A DNA stretch of 8,196 bases from Flavipsychrobacter stenotrophus. Its GTDB lineage: Bacteria > Bacteroidota > Bacteroidia > Chitinophagales > Chitinophagaceae. The notes under the pieces are model-generated. The model was given only the letters and a program-made list of their open reading frames with translations. It did no database searches and was not told the origin of the DNA. Location of the stretch: positions 1-8,196 of the forward strand of contig CANBTK010000052.1 in NCBI GenBank assembly GCA_947372365.1, given 5' to 3'. Shown here piece by piece: positions 1 to 7,419 of the stretch; position 1 is the stretch's first letter, and each line of letters begins with the position of its first letter. The position numbers and the translations under genes are program-made.

Positions 1-1408
1 TATCGGGGTGCAGCATGTCCCTCATCCTTAATTGCCCTACCACTTCTTCTTTGCTGTAGCCTACCCATTTTAGGCAGGTTTCATTAATGGCAATAATATA
101 ACCGTTGGCATCCAGCGTAAAGTAGCCGCATGGCGCGTTGTTGTACAGCTCTTCATACTTTGCTGTAGTGCTGCTTTGTATAAGGGTAGCTGGTTGGTAG
201 TTGGTAATGTCTTGCAGCGTGCCGTAAATGCCGGTAAGCCCGCCCTTGCTGTTAAAGCGCTTCTGCACTATGGCGCTGATATTTTTTTCACGCCCCTTCT
301 TGGTAACAATTTTAAAATCCAGTTGTTCTACCTGGGCCCTCTTTTCCAGCATCCTTTTATTTACCTCATTTACCCGCTCAAAATCGCCGGGGTGTATGAA
401 GCTCATTATAGATTGCTCACTCAATTTTTCTTCGCCGTTATCATAGTCAAGCAGGGCATACATGCCCGGTGTCCAGGTAGTTTGCCGGTTAAAGATATTG
501 AGTTCCCAGCTGCCTGTTTTGGCCAGCGCTTCCGATGTTGCGAGCTGTTCCCTCAGCAGTACTTCCTGTGTTACATCCTGGCGGATGGTAAATATCCTTG
601 AAATTTCATTGTCCTTGTTAGTAAATGGCAGTATGTTCAGGTTGCTCCAGGTAACAATGCCTTTTATGTTCTGGTTCTTAATTACCCCGCTCCAGTACTT
701 GCGCTCTACAATGCTGTTAGATATGCTATTGGCCTGCTCCGGGGTAATATCAGAAAGCTTTACTTCGCTTATGTTTTTCCCCAATAGCTCCTCTTCGCTT
801 AGCCCCACCATCCTGCAAAACTTGTCATTGGCATAGACCAGGTTCTGGTGTGTGTCCAGTATAGAAACTGTGGCTATCTCATCGAGCGTAGTGCGGTAGG
901 CTTCTGCTTCATTTTTTTCGCGGCGCAGCTCCAGCAGCGACATTACCGATGCTGTAAGTATGCGCAGCGATATGCGCTGGTAGCTGTTAAGCTGGTGGTG
1001 CTTGGGAGACATTACGCACAGTGTGCCCAGCCTGTAGCCATCCTTGTTGACCATGGGTATGCCCGCGTAAAAGCGCACGCCGGCATCGCCGGTAACCAGT
1101 TGGTTCTGCGCAAAGCGGGAATCAGATAAAGGGGCGTTTATTTCAAAAATTTCGTCGTCGAGTATAGTGTAGCTGCAAAATGAAAATTCGCGTGGCATTT
1201 CCTGCGGGCTTATGCCTACGCTGGCTTTGGGCCATTGCCTTTTTTCGTCAATAAGGTTAATGAGGGCAATGGGTGTATTACAGATTTCGGCCGCTAACTG
1301 GGCCAAGTTATCAAATTCCTGTTCAGGGGGGGTGTCCAATATGCCGTATAGTTTTAATGCTGCAATTCGCCCCTGTTCAGTTTTGGGGGCGGGAATTTTA
1401 TTCATCAT
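1..1408 (-). CDS. GAF and multi-PAS sensory protein, N-terminal 469 residues (partial)
   Basis: The frame is open from the start codon to the left edge, so the C-terminus is missing. Residues about 8-165 form a GAF domain: it opens with the typical lead-in KLYGILDTPPEQEFDNL and contains the FCSYTI, DSRFAQNQLVTG, GVRFYAGIPM and LGTLCVM blocks. A short helix rich in Glu and Arg follows. Then come a PAS domain at about 170-285 (LVYANDKFCRMVGLSEEEL, ending FTIRQDVTQE), a PAS_3-type domain at about 290-405 (KTGSWELN, FIHPGDF, GTLQDITN), and the start of a third PAS at about 417 (APCGYFTLDANG, LKWVGY), which ends at HPD at the edge. There is no signal peptide or membrane segment, so it should be a cytoplasmic sensor. 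Proteins of this type usually end in a histidine kinase core, but that part is not visible. Two ATG codons lie in tandem at 1408 and 1405, and either could be the start. The gene follows the hybrid kinase by 142 bases in the same direction. Confidence 0.9.
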   Translation of the reverse strand, partial: MMNKIPAPKTEQGRIAALKLYGILDTPPEQEFDNLAQLAAEICNTPIALINLIDEKRQWPKASVGISPQEMPREFSFCSYTILDDEIFEINAPLSDSRFAQNQLVTGDAGVRFYAGIPMVNKDGYRLGTLCVMSPKHHQLNSYQRISLRILTASVMSLLELRREKNEAEAYRTTLDEIATVSILDTHQNLVYANDKFCRMVGLSEEELLGKNISEVKLSDITPEQANSISNSIVERKYWSGVIKNQNIKGIVTWSNLNILPFTNKDNEISRIFTIRQDVTQEVLLREQLATSEALAKTGSWELNIFNRQTTWTPGMYALLDYDNGEEKLSEQSIMSFIHPGDFERVNEVNKRMLEKRAQVEQLDFKIVTKKGREKNISAIVQKRFNSKGGLTGIYGTLQDITNYQPATLIQSSTTAKYEELYNNAPCGYFTLDANGYIIAINETCLKWVGYSKEEVVGQLRMRDMLHPD

Positions 1409-1550
1409 GCCTTGACTGTCTTAAAACCAAAACAATATTAAGCAATTTTCCCCCTTCTGGTTAGTGGTTAGCCCCCTTTTGGCGGTTTTTTTATATTAAG
1501 TTAAGGCCGCGAAAGAATAATACCGCAAACAATAGCGCCTATACCATTAT
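1409..1550. other. Intergenic gap between hybrid kinase and GAF/PAS gene
   Basis: This 142-base AT-rich gap holds no open frame that I would call a gene. I see no clean terminator for the hybrid kinase in the minus direction, and no good match to the Bacteroidota promoter ahead of the GAF/PAS gene. The nearest -7-like string is TAATATTG, read on the minus strand at 1433-1440, and it lacks a partner box at the right distance. The absence of both signals makes read-through from the hybrid kinase into the GAF/PAS gene possible, but this is inference only. Confidence 0.4.
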
Positions 1551-3845
1551 CTACCCGAACAGCAATTTGTATTCGGCAATAATTTCCTTCAGCGATTGTT
1601 TTATCATTGGCCTTATTTTCTCCAGCTGTAGCAAAGTTTCTTTTGCAGGCGGCAGGGTGTTAAGGCTTTGCTCTATGCTATCGAGCGCATGGAAAATAGC
1701 ATCGGCCCCCATTATGCCTACTGAGCTTTTAAGGCTGTGGGCAATGGCCTGCACTTCGGTATAATTGCCGGCTTTGTGGTGCCGGTCCATCTCATCAACC
1801 AACAATGGTGTTTTAGAAAGGTAGATTTCCAGTATCTCTTTTACCGCCTCGTCATCGTTGCCAACTGCGTTTTTAAGGTAATTGATATTGACCAGCTTCT
1901 TGTGTGCGCCATTTCCGCCCTTGTTTATAAGGTTGTGTATTTTATGGTTAAGTTCTGCCGGGTTAAATGGTTTTGATATGTAGTCGTTCATGCCCGCTTT
2001 TATACAGTTTTCACGTTCGCCCTGCATCACTGACGCGGTCATTGCCATTATCGGCGTCTGGCATTTCAGCTCCTTCCTTATTTTTGATGTAGCCTGTATG
2101 CCGTTCATTTCGGGCATCTGTATATCCATCAAAATAAGGTCGTAGGTATTTTCGGCAAGCATTTCCAGCCCCTTAGGGCCATTTTCAGCCATTGACATTT
2201 TTGCTCCCCATTTTTCAATGGTGTACTTAGCTACGCGCTGGTTCATCAGGTTATCTTCCACCAGCAATATGTGGTAGCCTGCCAGCGAATGTAGCTTCGC
2301 ATTCTCCTGCTTGCCTTTTTCCGCCGCCCCTCCTGCTTCCACAGGCTTAAAGTTAAATGTAAAGGTGAAGGTGGTGCCATGCCCCTCACGGCTCCTAACC
2401 TTAATTTCGCCTTTCTGCTGCTCTATCAGTTGCTTGGCTATGGTGAGCCCCAGGCCGGTGCCACCATATTTGCGGGTGGTATCGCTCTGAGCCTGGGTGA
2501 AGCTCTCAAAAATTGTATCTATTTTATTCTGGGGTATACCAATGCCCGTATCGGTAATGCTGAATTCCAGTTTTACATTATCTGCAGTGCTTTCTTTAAG
2601 TATTACCGTAATGCTGATACTGCCTTTGTCGGTAAACTTAAGGGCATTATCGGCAAGGTTCAGCAGCACCTGGTTCAGCCTTACAGGGTCGGCAATTAGG
2701 CTGTCAGGTATCAGGCTGTCAATCTGCGATATGAGTTGTATTTTCTTTTCGTCAGCTACCGCCTTCAGCGTAAATATGACGCTGTTTATCAGGTTTTTCA
2801 GCGCAAATTCTGTTTCCTCAAAAACCAGCTTGCCCGATTCTATTTTGGTTACATCAAGTATGTCGTTAATGATGCGGATCATATTGGCCGAAGACTCCTT
2901 TATGCAGTCTACAAATTCCTGCTGCTCTTCGGTAAGCACAGTAGTATTGAGCAAGTTGACCATGCCCACAACACCATTCATAGGCGTGCGTATTTCATGG
3001 CTCATTTTGCCCAGAAAGGTCTGCTGCATTTCCTTGGCCGCTGTGGCCAGCCTTGCGGCTTCCTGCATGGCATCCTGCGTTTTAAGCCGCTCCGTAATAT
3101 CGTGCAGTGCAAAACGATAGCCAACTACGTTGTTGTTTTTCCTTATCAAGGTAGCTACTTGCTCTATCCAAAGCCTTTCGCCGGTTTTTATGATTATAGG
3201 GAAAAGGAAAGTTGTTTCCTCTGTTTTATCCAGCAGTTGTTTCTGGTAAAAGGCGATAGCTTTTTTGCGCCACTCGCCATCGTATATGGATGCAAATTGC
3301 TTGCCAATAAGGTCTTTGTCGGAATAGCCGATTGTCTTTTTCAGCCTGTTGCTTACATAGGTAAACCGCCCTTGCACATCTGCGGTAAACATCATCTGCG
3401 GCGAATCTTCAATAAGGCTGCGGTACATCAATTCACTTTCTTTGAGCGAATTGTACATTTGTTTTAGCTCCGTAATATCAGCCACGAATGCGTGTATGAG
3501 TGTAATTTCATCCTTATCGTTAAACGTGGCATTGGCGTGTACGAGCCCGTAGAACGGGCTGCCGTCTTTATGCTTAAAGGTGAGCCCCTGCCCACTTAAA
3601 TAGCCACCTTTTTTAAGGGCCGCCGCATTTTCGGTATAAGCCTGAATGCTGTCATCTGCTAATATATCAACGATAGCCATCCCCCCGGAAACATCACCTT
3701 CGGTGTAACCCAGCCATTTTAGTTTGGTATCATTAATTTCTATGAGCTTGCCATCTGCATCAGTAACGAAGTACCCTAACGGGTACTGTTGTAATGCATG
3801 TTCTGGAAATGAGCCTTTACGCCCTTTTATCAATTGCTCCGCCAT
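1551..3845 (-). CDS. Hybrid (unorthodox) PAS histidine kinase with receiver and HPt domains
   Basis: A complete 764-residue gene. Two PAS domains come first: about 10-130 (PLGYFVTDADG, LKWLGY, ending AFVADITE) and about 135-255 (PQMMFTADVQGRFTYVS, ending ALHDITERL). The kinase core has the H-box MSHEIRTPMNG with phosphoacceptor H283. It also has the ATP-binding domain with N-box N396/N400, D-x-G-x-G at 432-436 and GGTGLGL around 461-467. A receiver domain at about 523-640 keeps every key residue: E530/D531, phosphoacceptor D574 in LMDIQMPEMNG, T603 and K625-P626. An HPt domain at about 655-764 has AHSLKSS with H703. This His-Asp-His layout is that of BarA/ArcB-type phosphorelay kinases. Unlike those, it has no N-terminal membrane segments, so it should sense in the cytoplasm. 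The HPt should pass phosphate to a separate response regulator, and the receiver gene just upstream is the obvious local candidate (inference). A good promoter candidate lies about 65 bases upstream of the start. Confidence 0.95.
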   Translation of the reverse strand: MAEQLIKGRKGSFPEHALQQYPLGYFVTDADGKLIEINDTKLKWLGYTEGDVSGGMAIVDILADDSIQAYTENAAALKKGGYLSGQGLTFKHKDGSPFYGLVHANATFNDKDEITLIHAFVADITELKQMYNSLKESELMYRSLIEDSPQMMFTADVQGRFTYVSNRLKKTIGYSDKDLIGKQFASIYDGEWRKKAIAFYQKQLLDKTEETTFLFPIIIKTGERLWIEQVATLIRKNNNVVGYRFALHDITERLKTQDAMQEAARLATAAKEMQQTFLGKMSHEIRTPMNGVVGMVNLLNTTVLTEEQQEFVDCIKESSANMIRIINDILDVTKIESGKLVFEETEFALKNLINSVIFTLKAVADEKKIQLISQIDSLIPDSLIADPVRLNQVLLNLADNALKFTDKGSISITVILKESTADNVKLEFSITDTGIGIPQNKIDTIFESFTQAQSDTTRKYGGTGLGLTIAKQLIEQQKGEIKVRSREGHGTTFTFTFNFKPVEAGGAAEKGKQENAKLHSLAGYHILLVEDNLMNQRVAKYTIEKWGAKMSMAENGPKGLEMLAENTYDLILMDIQMPEMNGIQATSKIRKELKCQTPIMAMTASVMQGERENCIKAGMNDYISKPFNPAELNHKIHNLINKGGNGAHKKLVNINYLKNAVGNDDEAVKEILEIYLSKTPLLVDEMDRHHKAGNYTEVQAIAHSLKSSVGIMGADAIFHALDSIEQSLNTLPPAKETLLQLEKIRPMIKQSLKEIIAEYKLLFG

Positions 3846-3910
3846 CTTCCGGGTATTTAAAAAAAGATAAGGTTAACCAGTTACGGGTTAGCATGTGCCC
3901 AACCCCCAAC

Positions 3911-3940
3911 CAAACTTAAGGTATATAGGCCAAAGGGCAA
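3911..3940 (-). promoter_or_regulatory. Candidate Bacteroidota promoter for the hybrid kinase
   Basis: On the minus strand, TTG at 3940-3938 is followed by exactly 19 bases and then TAAGTTTG at 3918-3911. This matches the Bacteroidota/Flavobacterium primary sigma pattern TTG-N17-23-TAnnTTTG at every defined position. It lies in the gap between the response regulator and the hybrid kinase, and predicts an untranslated leader of about 60 bases. The hybrid kinase would then have its own promoter, whether or not transcripts also read through from the regulator. The match is direct; use in the cell is inferred. Confidence 0.6.
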
Positions 3941-3957
3941 GGTTAAGTAATATGTAG

Positions 3958-3983
3958 CCTCTTTTCGCGTGCGGCGCAAGAGG
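3958..3983 (-). terminator. Stem-loop after the response regulator, possible weak terminator
   Basis: The arms CCTCTT (3958-3963) and AAGAGG (3978-3983) form a six-base-pair stem, with an inner CGC/GCG pairing that closes a small GC-rich loop. The structure begins about 20 bases after the regulator's stop codon. No run of T follows on either strand, so it is not a standard intrinsic terminator. It could stabilise or process the 3' end of the kinase-regulator transcript. Confidence 0.35.
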
Positions 3984-4004
3984 TAGCTAACTATGCCGCC
4001 CTCA

Positions 4005-4427
4005 TTATTGGCCGTCCTGCTTCTTTTTCTGTGCATAAGTAATCAATGCGATAGTTTCTTTGGTAAGCGGCTTTATAAGGTAGTAAACAACATTTTTATT
4101 GGCTTGGGCTTTTTCCATATCCCGCTTGTCAACCGACGAAGACAGTATATAGATCTTGATGCGGCTCTTTATTTTTTCGTGCAGCCTTTCAAATTTTTCC
4201 AGGAATTCCCATCCGTTCAATCCTGGCATATTAATATCCAGGAACAATATTGCGGTATCGTTATGGGCGTCGGACGAATACTCTACTTCAAGGTGTTCAA
4301 AGCCAGCTTTGGGTTCGGTGAAAGTCGCTACCGGTGCATCTTTATATAACTTCTCAATGCAAACCTTGCAAATTTTGTTATTCAGGGCGTCATCATCAAT
4401 TACAATAAAACGTGTTGACTTATCCAT
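4005..4427 (-). CDS. Single-domain (CheY-like) response regulator
   Basis: A 140-residue protein that consists of one receiver domain and nothing else. It starts with the hydrophobic strand RFIVIDDDALNNK, where D11-D13 form the acidic, metal-binding pocket. The phosphoacceptor is D64 in LFLDINMPGLNGWEF. S96 in YILSSSVD takes the place of the switch Thr/Ser, and Y116 and K119-P120 in YYLIKPL complete the active site. There is no DNA-binding, c-di-GMP or other output domain, so it must act by binding a partner or as a phosphate shuttle or sink. The gene starts 57 bases after the PAS kinase stop, with no convincing promoter between them, which suggests co-transcription. The PAS kinase is the likely donor, and the HPt of the next gene is a second possible partner. 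The partner assignments are inferred from position only. Confidence 0.93.
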   Translation of the reverse strand: MDKSTRFIVIDDDALNNKICKVCIEKLYKDAPVATFTEPKAGFEHLEVEYSSDAHNDTAILFLDINMPGLNGWEFLEKFERLHEKIKSRIKIYILSSSVDKRDMEKAQANKNVVYYLIKPLTKETIALITYAQKKKQDGQ

Positions 4428-4484
4428 AATCAGTTTATTAGCAGGTATTCAAAGTGTAAATTAATGTTTTTTTTCCATCTACAC

Positions 4485-7163
4485 CTAGCCCTGGTTGTTA
4501 GAAATTTCAAATTCCAATTTAAATTCTGTCCCCTTACCCACCTCACTGAATACGCTTATTTTGCCGCGCAGCGTTTCCACCTGTGTTTTTACCATAAACA
4601 GGCCCATGCCCTTGCCTTCGGCAGCCTGTTGATGAAAACGTTTATACAGCCCGAACAACTGCTCGCCATTCCTTTTAAGGTCAATGCCGAGCCCGTTATC
4701 TTTAAAAGTGAGCTCTATTTTACTATCTGTTTTCCGGCTTGTTATCTCTATAACGGGTATAAGGTCGGGCTGTTTATATTTTAAGCTATTAGAAATAAAG
4801 TTATAAAAAATACTGTGCATGTAGCTTTTGAGGGTAAGCATCTCATCTACCTCGTCAAAATTACATTTTATCTGGAAAAGCTCTGTTTCGGCAAGGCCTG
4901 AAATCGTGTACTTAATGTCTTTTACCAGTTGCGAGAAGTACACCATTTCCTTGTTTTCGGCCACCTCATGCTTCATCTGCAAAATGCGGTTAAGGTCGGT
5001 GATAATGTTGTCCAGCTTCTTGGCCGATGTCCTGAGCCCGTCCATAAAGAAAACCTTTTCGGATTCTTCAATCTGTTCGTCGTTGAGTGCCTCGGCAACC
5101 CCCAGGATATTGGCTACCGGTGCCCTGAGGTTGTGCGAAATGATGTAGGCAAATTGCTCCAGGTCTTTATTACGCTGTATCAGTTCGGCGGTTATCTTCT
5201 TCTCCTGTATTTCCGATGTTTTGCGTTCGGTTATATCCCTCAATGACATAATAACCCCCAGCATCTTTTGCTCCTCCGACCATACCGGGTGGAAGTGCGC
5301 GTAATACCATTTTATCGTGCCATCGGGCTCAGCGAAGCTAACCTCAAAATTCAGGTTCACCCCCGCAAGGGCGCCTTTGAGCGACTTCTTCACCTGGGCC
5401 CGCATATCTTCAGGAAAGTAATCAATGGCGCTGGCACCGTCAACAACCCCTTTGTTCAGGTGCTTGATAGAAAACTTTGAAGCCGGATTGTTAAAAGATA
5501 CCACTTTAAGGTTCAGGTCAAGCAATACGTACACAGTCTCCGTGTTTTCAAAGATGCTCCTCAGGTTCGCCTCCGATTTCTGTAGCAATTTTGCTGCCTG
5601 TTTCCTTTCTGTAATATCCTGTACAGTCCCTGTTATTTTTAATTGTTTGCCGGTCTTTTCGTCATAAATAATTTCGGCGAGCTCGTTGAGTATGCGTTCC
5701 GTACCGTCCCTGCGTATTATCCTGAACTCAATATTGTATTCGCTCTTATTGGCGATCGCATTATCAAGCGTGCTTTTTATGAGCGGATGGTCTTCGGGAT
5801 GCACCAGGCCCTTAAAGAAATCGGATGTTAATTCAAATTCATTCGGTTCTATTTCGTTAGGCTCAAAGCCAAAGATCCTGTAGGTTTCATCGGTCCACTT
5901 AATAGGCGACCTATTGGAGGCATCGCCGGAAAGGTCTACTTCCCAGCTGCCAATATGCGCTATGCGCTGCGATGTTATGAGCCTTGCTTCACTTTCCTTT
6001 ACCTGGTTAAGTGCCGATAGCTTGGCTGTAACATCGTTGGCAATTGCCAGGTGGCACTTTTTATTTTCAAAAATAATATCGGAGGTAGATATCTCTACAA
6101 ATAAAATGGAGCCATCCTTTTTTACATTTTTCCAGATGCCTTTGTTATCGCCGCCACCGGGTGCAAACATACCTTCGCTGCCCGTGGCGCCTGTCTCAGC
6201 TTTCAGCTGAATATCGTGGGCTGTCATTGACAGGAATTCTTTGCGGGAGTAGCCGTATTGGTCGCATGCGGCCTTATTTACGTCAAGGAATTTCAGTGTT
6301 TCGGTTTCGATAACGCACAGTGCGCTGGGGTTATTTTCAAAAAGGCTGCGGTACTTCTCTTCGCTTTCCACCAATTTGATTTCGGCCTCAGTATGCTCCG
6401 AAATATCCCTTATAAACCCATTGAGCTGGGTAACATTAAGGTTGGCATCGCGGGTAATAAATATTTCGCAGTGTATGTATTTTATCAGCCCGTTCTGTGT
6501 GGCTATCCTGAACGTATATTTTTGCCTGTTCCTGTTTTTCTTAGCTTCTTCGGTTGTTTGTTTTACAAACTCTACATCGTCAGGGTGTATTTTATTCAGG
6601 AAATTTTCCCACGATGGCAGCACTTCGCCGGGTTCATAGCCCAGTATCCTGTATTTTTCGTCAGACCAATATGTCGTGTTGTTTACGAGGTCTTCCCTCC
6701 AGCTACCAAAATGCGCCAGCCTTTCGGCATCCTTCATTAAAGTTTTGCGGGTTATCAGCTCATCGAAAAAGCGTTCCTGTTCGGCTTTCAGGCTTATCTT
6801 CTCTATAGCGTTCATTACCGCTATAGGCAGCCGCTCTATGCTGTCTTTAAGTATGTAGTCGTGAGCGCCTTCTATAACCAGCTTGGTAAGGTAGTTCTGG
6901 CTTATCTTTTCGGCAATAACAATAATAGCTGTAGTTACCTGGGCCTTATTTATTGCCGCCAGTGCGTCTTTGGCACTTAACTTAGCTGATGGGTGAAAAA
7001 TGAGTACGGCATCATAGCCCCCTGTAGTTATGGCATTCGTAAACCCCTTTTTATCGGTTACGACAGTGGTTGTAACCGAAAAGCCAGCCTGCGCCATAAC
7101 CTTCTGAATCTGAAATTCGTCCGAGGCCTCGTTTTCAAGCAACAATAAATTTAAAGTAGCCAT
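4485..7163 (-). CDS. Multi-PAS sensor histidine kinase with degenerate N-terminal receiver
   Basis: A complete 892-residue cytoplasmic kinase with no membrane segment. Residues 1-125 have a receiver-like fold pattern (LNLLLLENEASD, YDAVLIFHPSA, GAHDYILKDS), but the phosphoacceptor position is occupied by F56-H57 and the acidic pair is E10-N11. Four PAS domains follow: about 143-262 (PAS_3 type, HFGSW, IHPDD), 266-385 (YRSLFENNPSALCVIE, ending IANDVTAK), 395-520 (PAS_3 type, HIGSW, VHPED, VQDITERK) and 530-650 (ending LRDITERK). A coiled-coil linker leads to the H-box FAYIISHNLRAPVANI with phosphoacceptor H677, a form common in Bacteroidota PAS kinases. The ATP-binding domain has N788/N792, D-N-G-L-G at 822-826 and GKGMGL at 850-855, so it looks catalytically intact. 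It should autophosphorylate and pass phosphate to the receiver encoded 57 bases downstream. The sensed signal cannot be read from the sequence. The start at 7163 leads directly into the first receiver strand. Confidence 0.94.
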   Translation of the reverse strand: MATLNLLLLENEASDEFQIQKVMAQAGFSVTTTVVTDKKGFTNAITTGGYDAVLIFHPSAKLSAKDALAAINKAQVTTAIIVIAEKISQNYLTKLVIEGAHDYILKDSIERLPIAVMNAIEKISLKAEQERFFDELITRKTLMKDAERLAHFGSWREDLVNNTTYWSDEKYRILGYEPGEVLPSWENFLNKIHPDDVEFVKQTTEEAKKNRNRQKYTFRIATQNGLIKYIHCEIFITRDANLNVTQLNGFIRDISEHTEAEIKLVESEEKYRSLFENNPSALCVIETETLKFLDVNKAACDQYGYSRKEFLSMTAHDIQLKAETGATGSEGMFAPGGGDNKGIWKNVKKDGSILFVEISTSDIIFENKKCHLAIANDVTAKLSALNQVKESEARLITSQRIAHIGSWEVDLSGDASNRSPIKWTDETYRIFGFEPNEIEPNEFELTSDFFKGLVHPEDHPLIKSTLDNAIANKSEYNIEFRIIRRDGTERILNELAEIIYDEKTGKQLKITGTVQDITERKQAAKLLQKSEANLRSIFENTETVYVLLDLNLKVVSFNNPASKFSIKHLNKGVVDGASAIDYFPEDMRAQVKKSLKGALAGVNLNFEVSFAEPDGTIKWYYAHFHPVWSEEQKMLGVIMSLRDITERKTSEIQEKKITAELIQRNKDLEQFAYIISHNLRAPVANILGVAEALNDEQIEESEKVFFMDGLRTSAKKLDNIITDLNRILQMKHEVAENKEMVYFSQLVKDIKYTISGLAETELFQIKCNFDEVDEMLTLKSYMHSIFYNFISNSLKYKQPDLIPVIEITSRKTDSKIELTFKDNGLGIDLKRNGEQLFGLYKRFHQQAAEGKGMGLFMVKTQVETLRGKISVFSEVGKGTEFKLEFEISNNQG

Positions 7164-7173
7164 ATTGTGGACA

Positions 7174-7206
7174 TAAATTTATAGTTTTTTCCGGCTAATC
7201 TGCAAA
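7174..7206 (-). promoter_or_regulatory. Candidate promoter for the PAS kinase-regulator pair
   Basis: On the minus strand, TTTG at 7206-7203 is followed by 21 bases and then TAAATTTA at 7181-7174. This matches the Bacteroidota pattern except for the last base of the -7 box (A instead of G). It sits just ahead of the kinase start, so the leader would be only a few bases long and the mRNA nearly leaderless. The AT-rich setting and the lack of any Shine-Dalgarno sequence fit this, but the match is imperfect and the call is tentative. Confidence 0.4.
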
Positions 7207-7280
7207 CAAAATGCTTTTGGGCAATTTATATTTCCTGAGGTGGGTGCATTATTGGCAATGTGGCTGCCAGCATGGGCTTC

Positions 7281-7292
7281 AAACAATTGTTT
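7281..7292. promoter_or_regulatory. 12-base perfect palindrome, possible operator
   Basis: AAACAATTGTTT reads the same on both strands. It lies in the intergenic region about 75 bases upstream of the candidate kinase promoter and downstream of the ABC gene terminator. A dimeric regulator could bind such a site, but short AT-rich palindromes also arise by chance, and I see no second copy in the window. Confidence 0.2.
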
Positions 7293-7356
7293 TCACACCC
7301 TTTTAACCCAAAGTGATTGTAAACATGGGGTTGAATAACGAAAATATTTCAATGTG

Positions 7357-7405
7357 AAAAACCGGCTGGCAAGGCACATTGATTATCAACCCTTTTTGCA
7401 GCCGG
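7357..7405 (-). terminator. Intrinsic terminator of the ABC transporter gene
   Basis: Read on the minus strand, the arm CCGGCTG (7405-7399) pairs perfectly with CAGCCGG (7368-7362). A further CAA/TTG pairing lies beyond a one-base offset, and the short inverted repeat TTGA/TCAA sits in the loop. The right arm runs straight into TTTTT (7361-7357). A GC-rich stem followed by a T run on the minus strand, about 50 bases past the ABC stop codon, is what an intrinsic terminator for that gene should look like. There is no matching T run in the plus direction. Confidence 0.7.
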
Positions 7406-7419
7406 GGTAAGCGTTCTTG

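Noticed and set aside
1472..1491. Mismatched hairpin followed by seven T in the plus direction, as a terminator
   Set aside because: The stem has a C-C mismatch, the T run faces the plus direction and no plus-strand gene ends here. In the minus direction it has no T run.
2497..3120. Long plus-strand open frames opposite the kinases, the longest being 207 and 243 codons
   Set aside because: They lie antisense to well-conserved kinase domains, have compositions typical of antisense frames (rich in Ser, Leu, Phe and Cys) and show no recognisable domain.
4428..4484. A separate promoter for the response regulator
   Set aside because: The nearest string, TACACTTTG on the minus strand, has three rather than two bases between TA and TTTG, and no upstream TTG lies at a fitting distance. 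Co-transcription with the PAS kinase is simpler.
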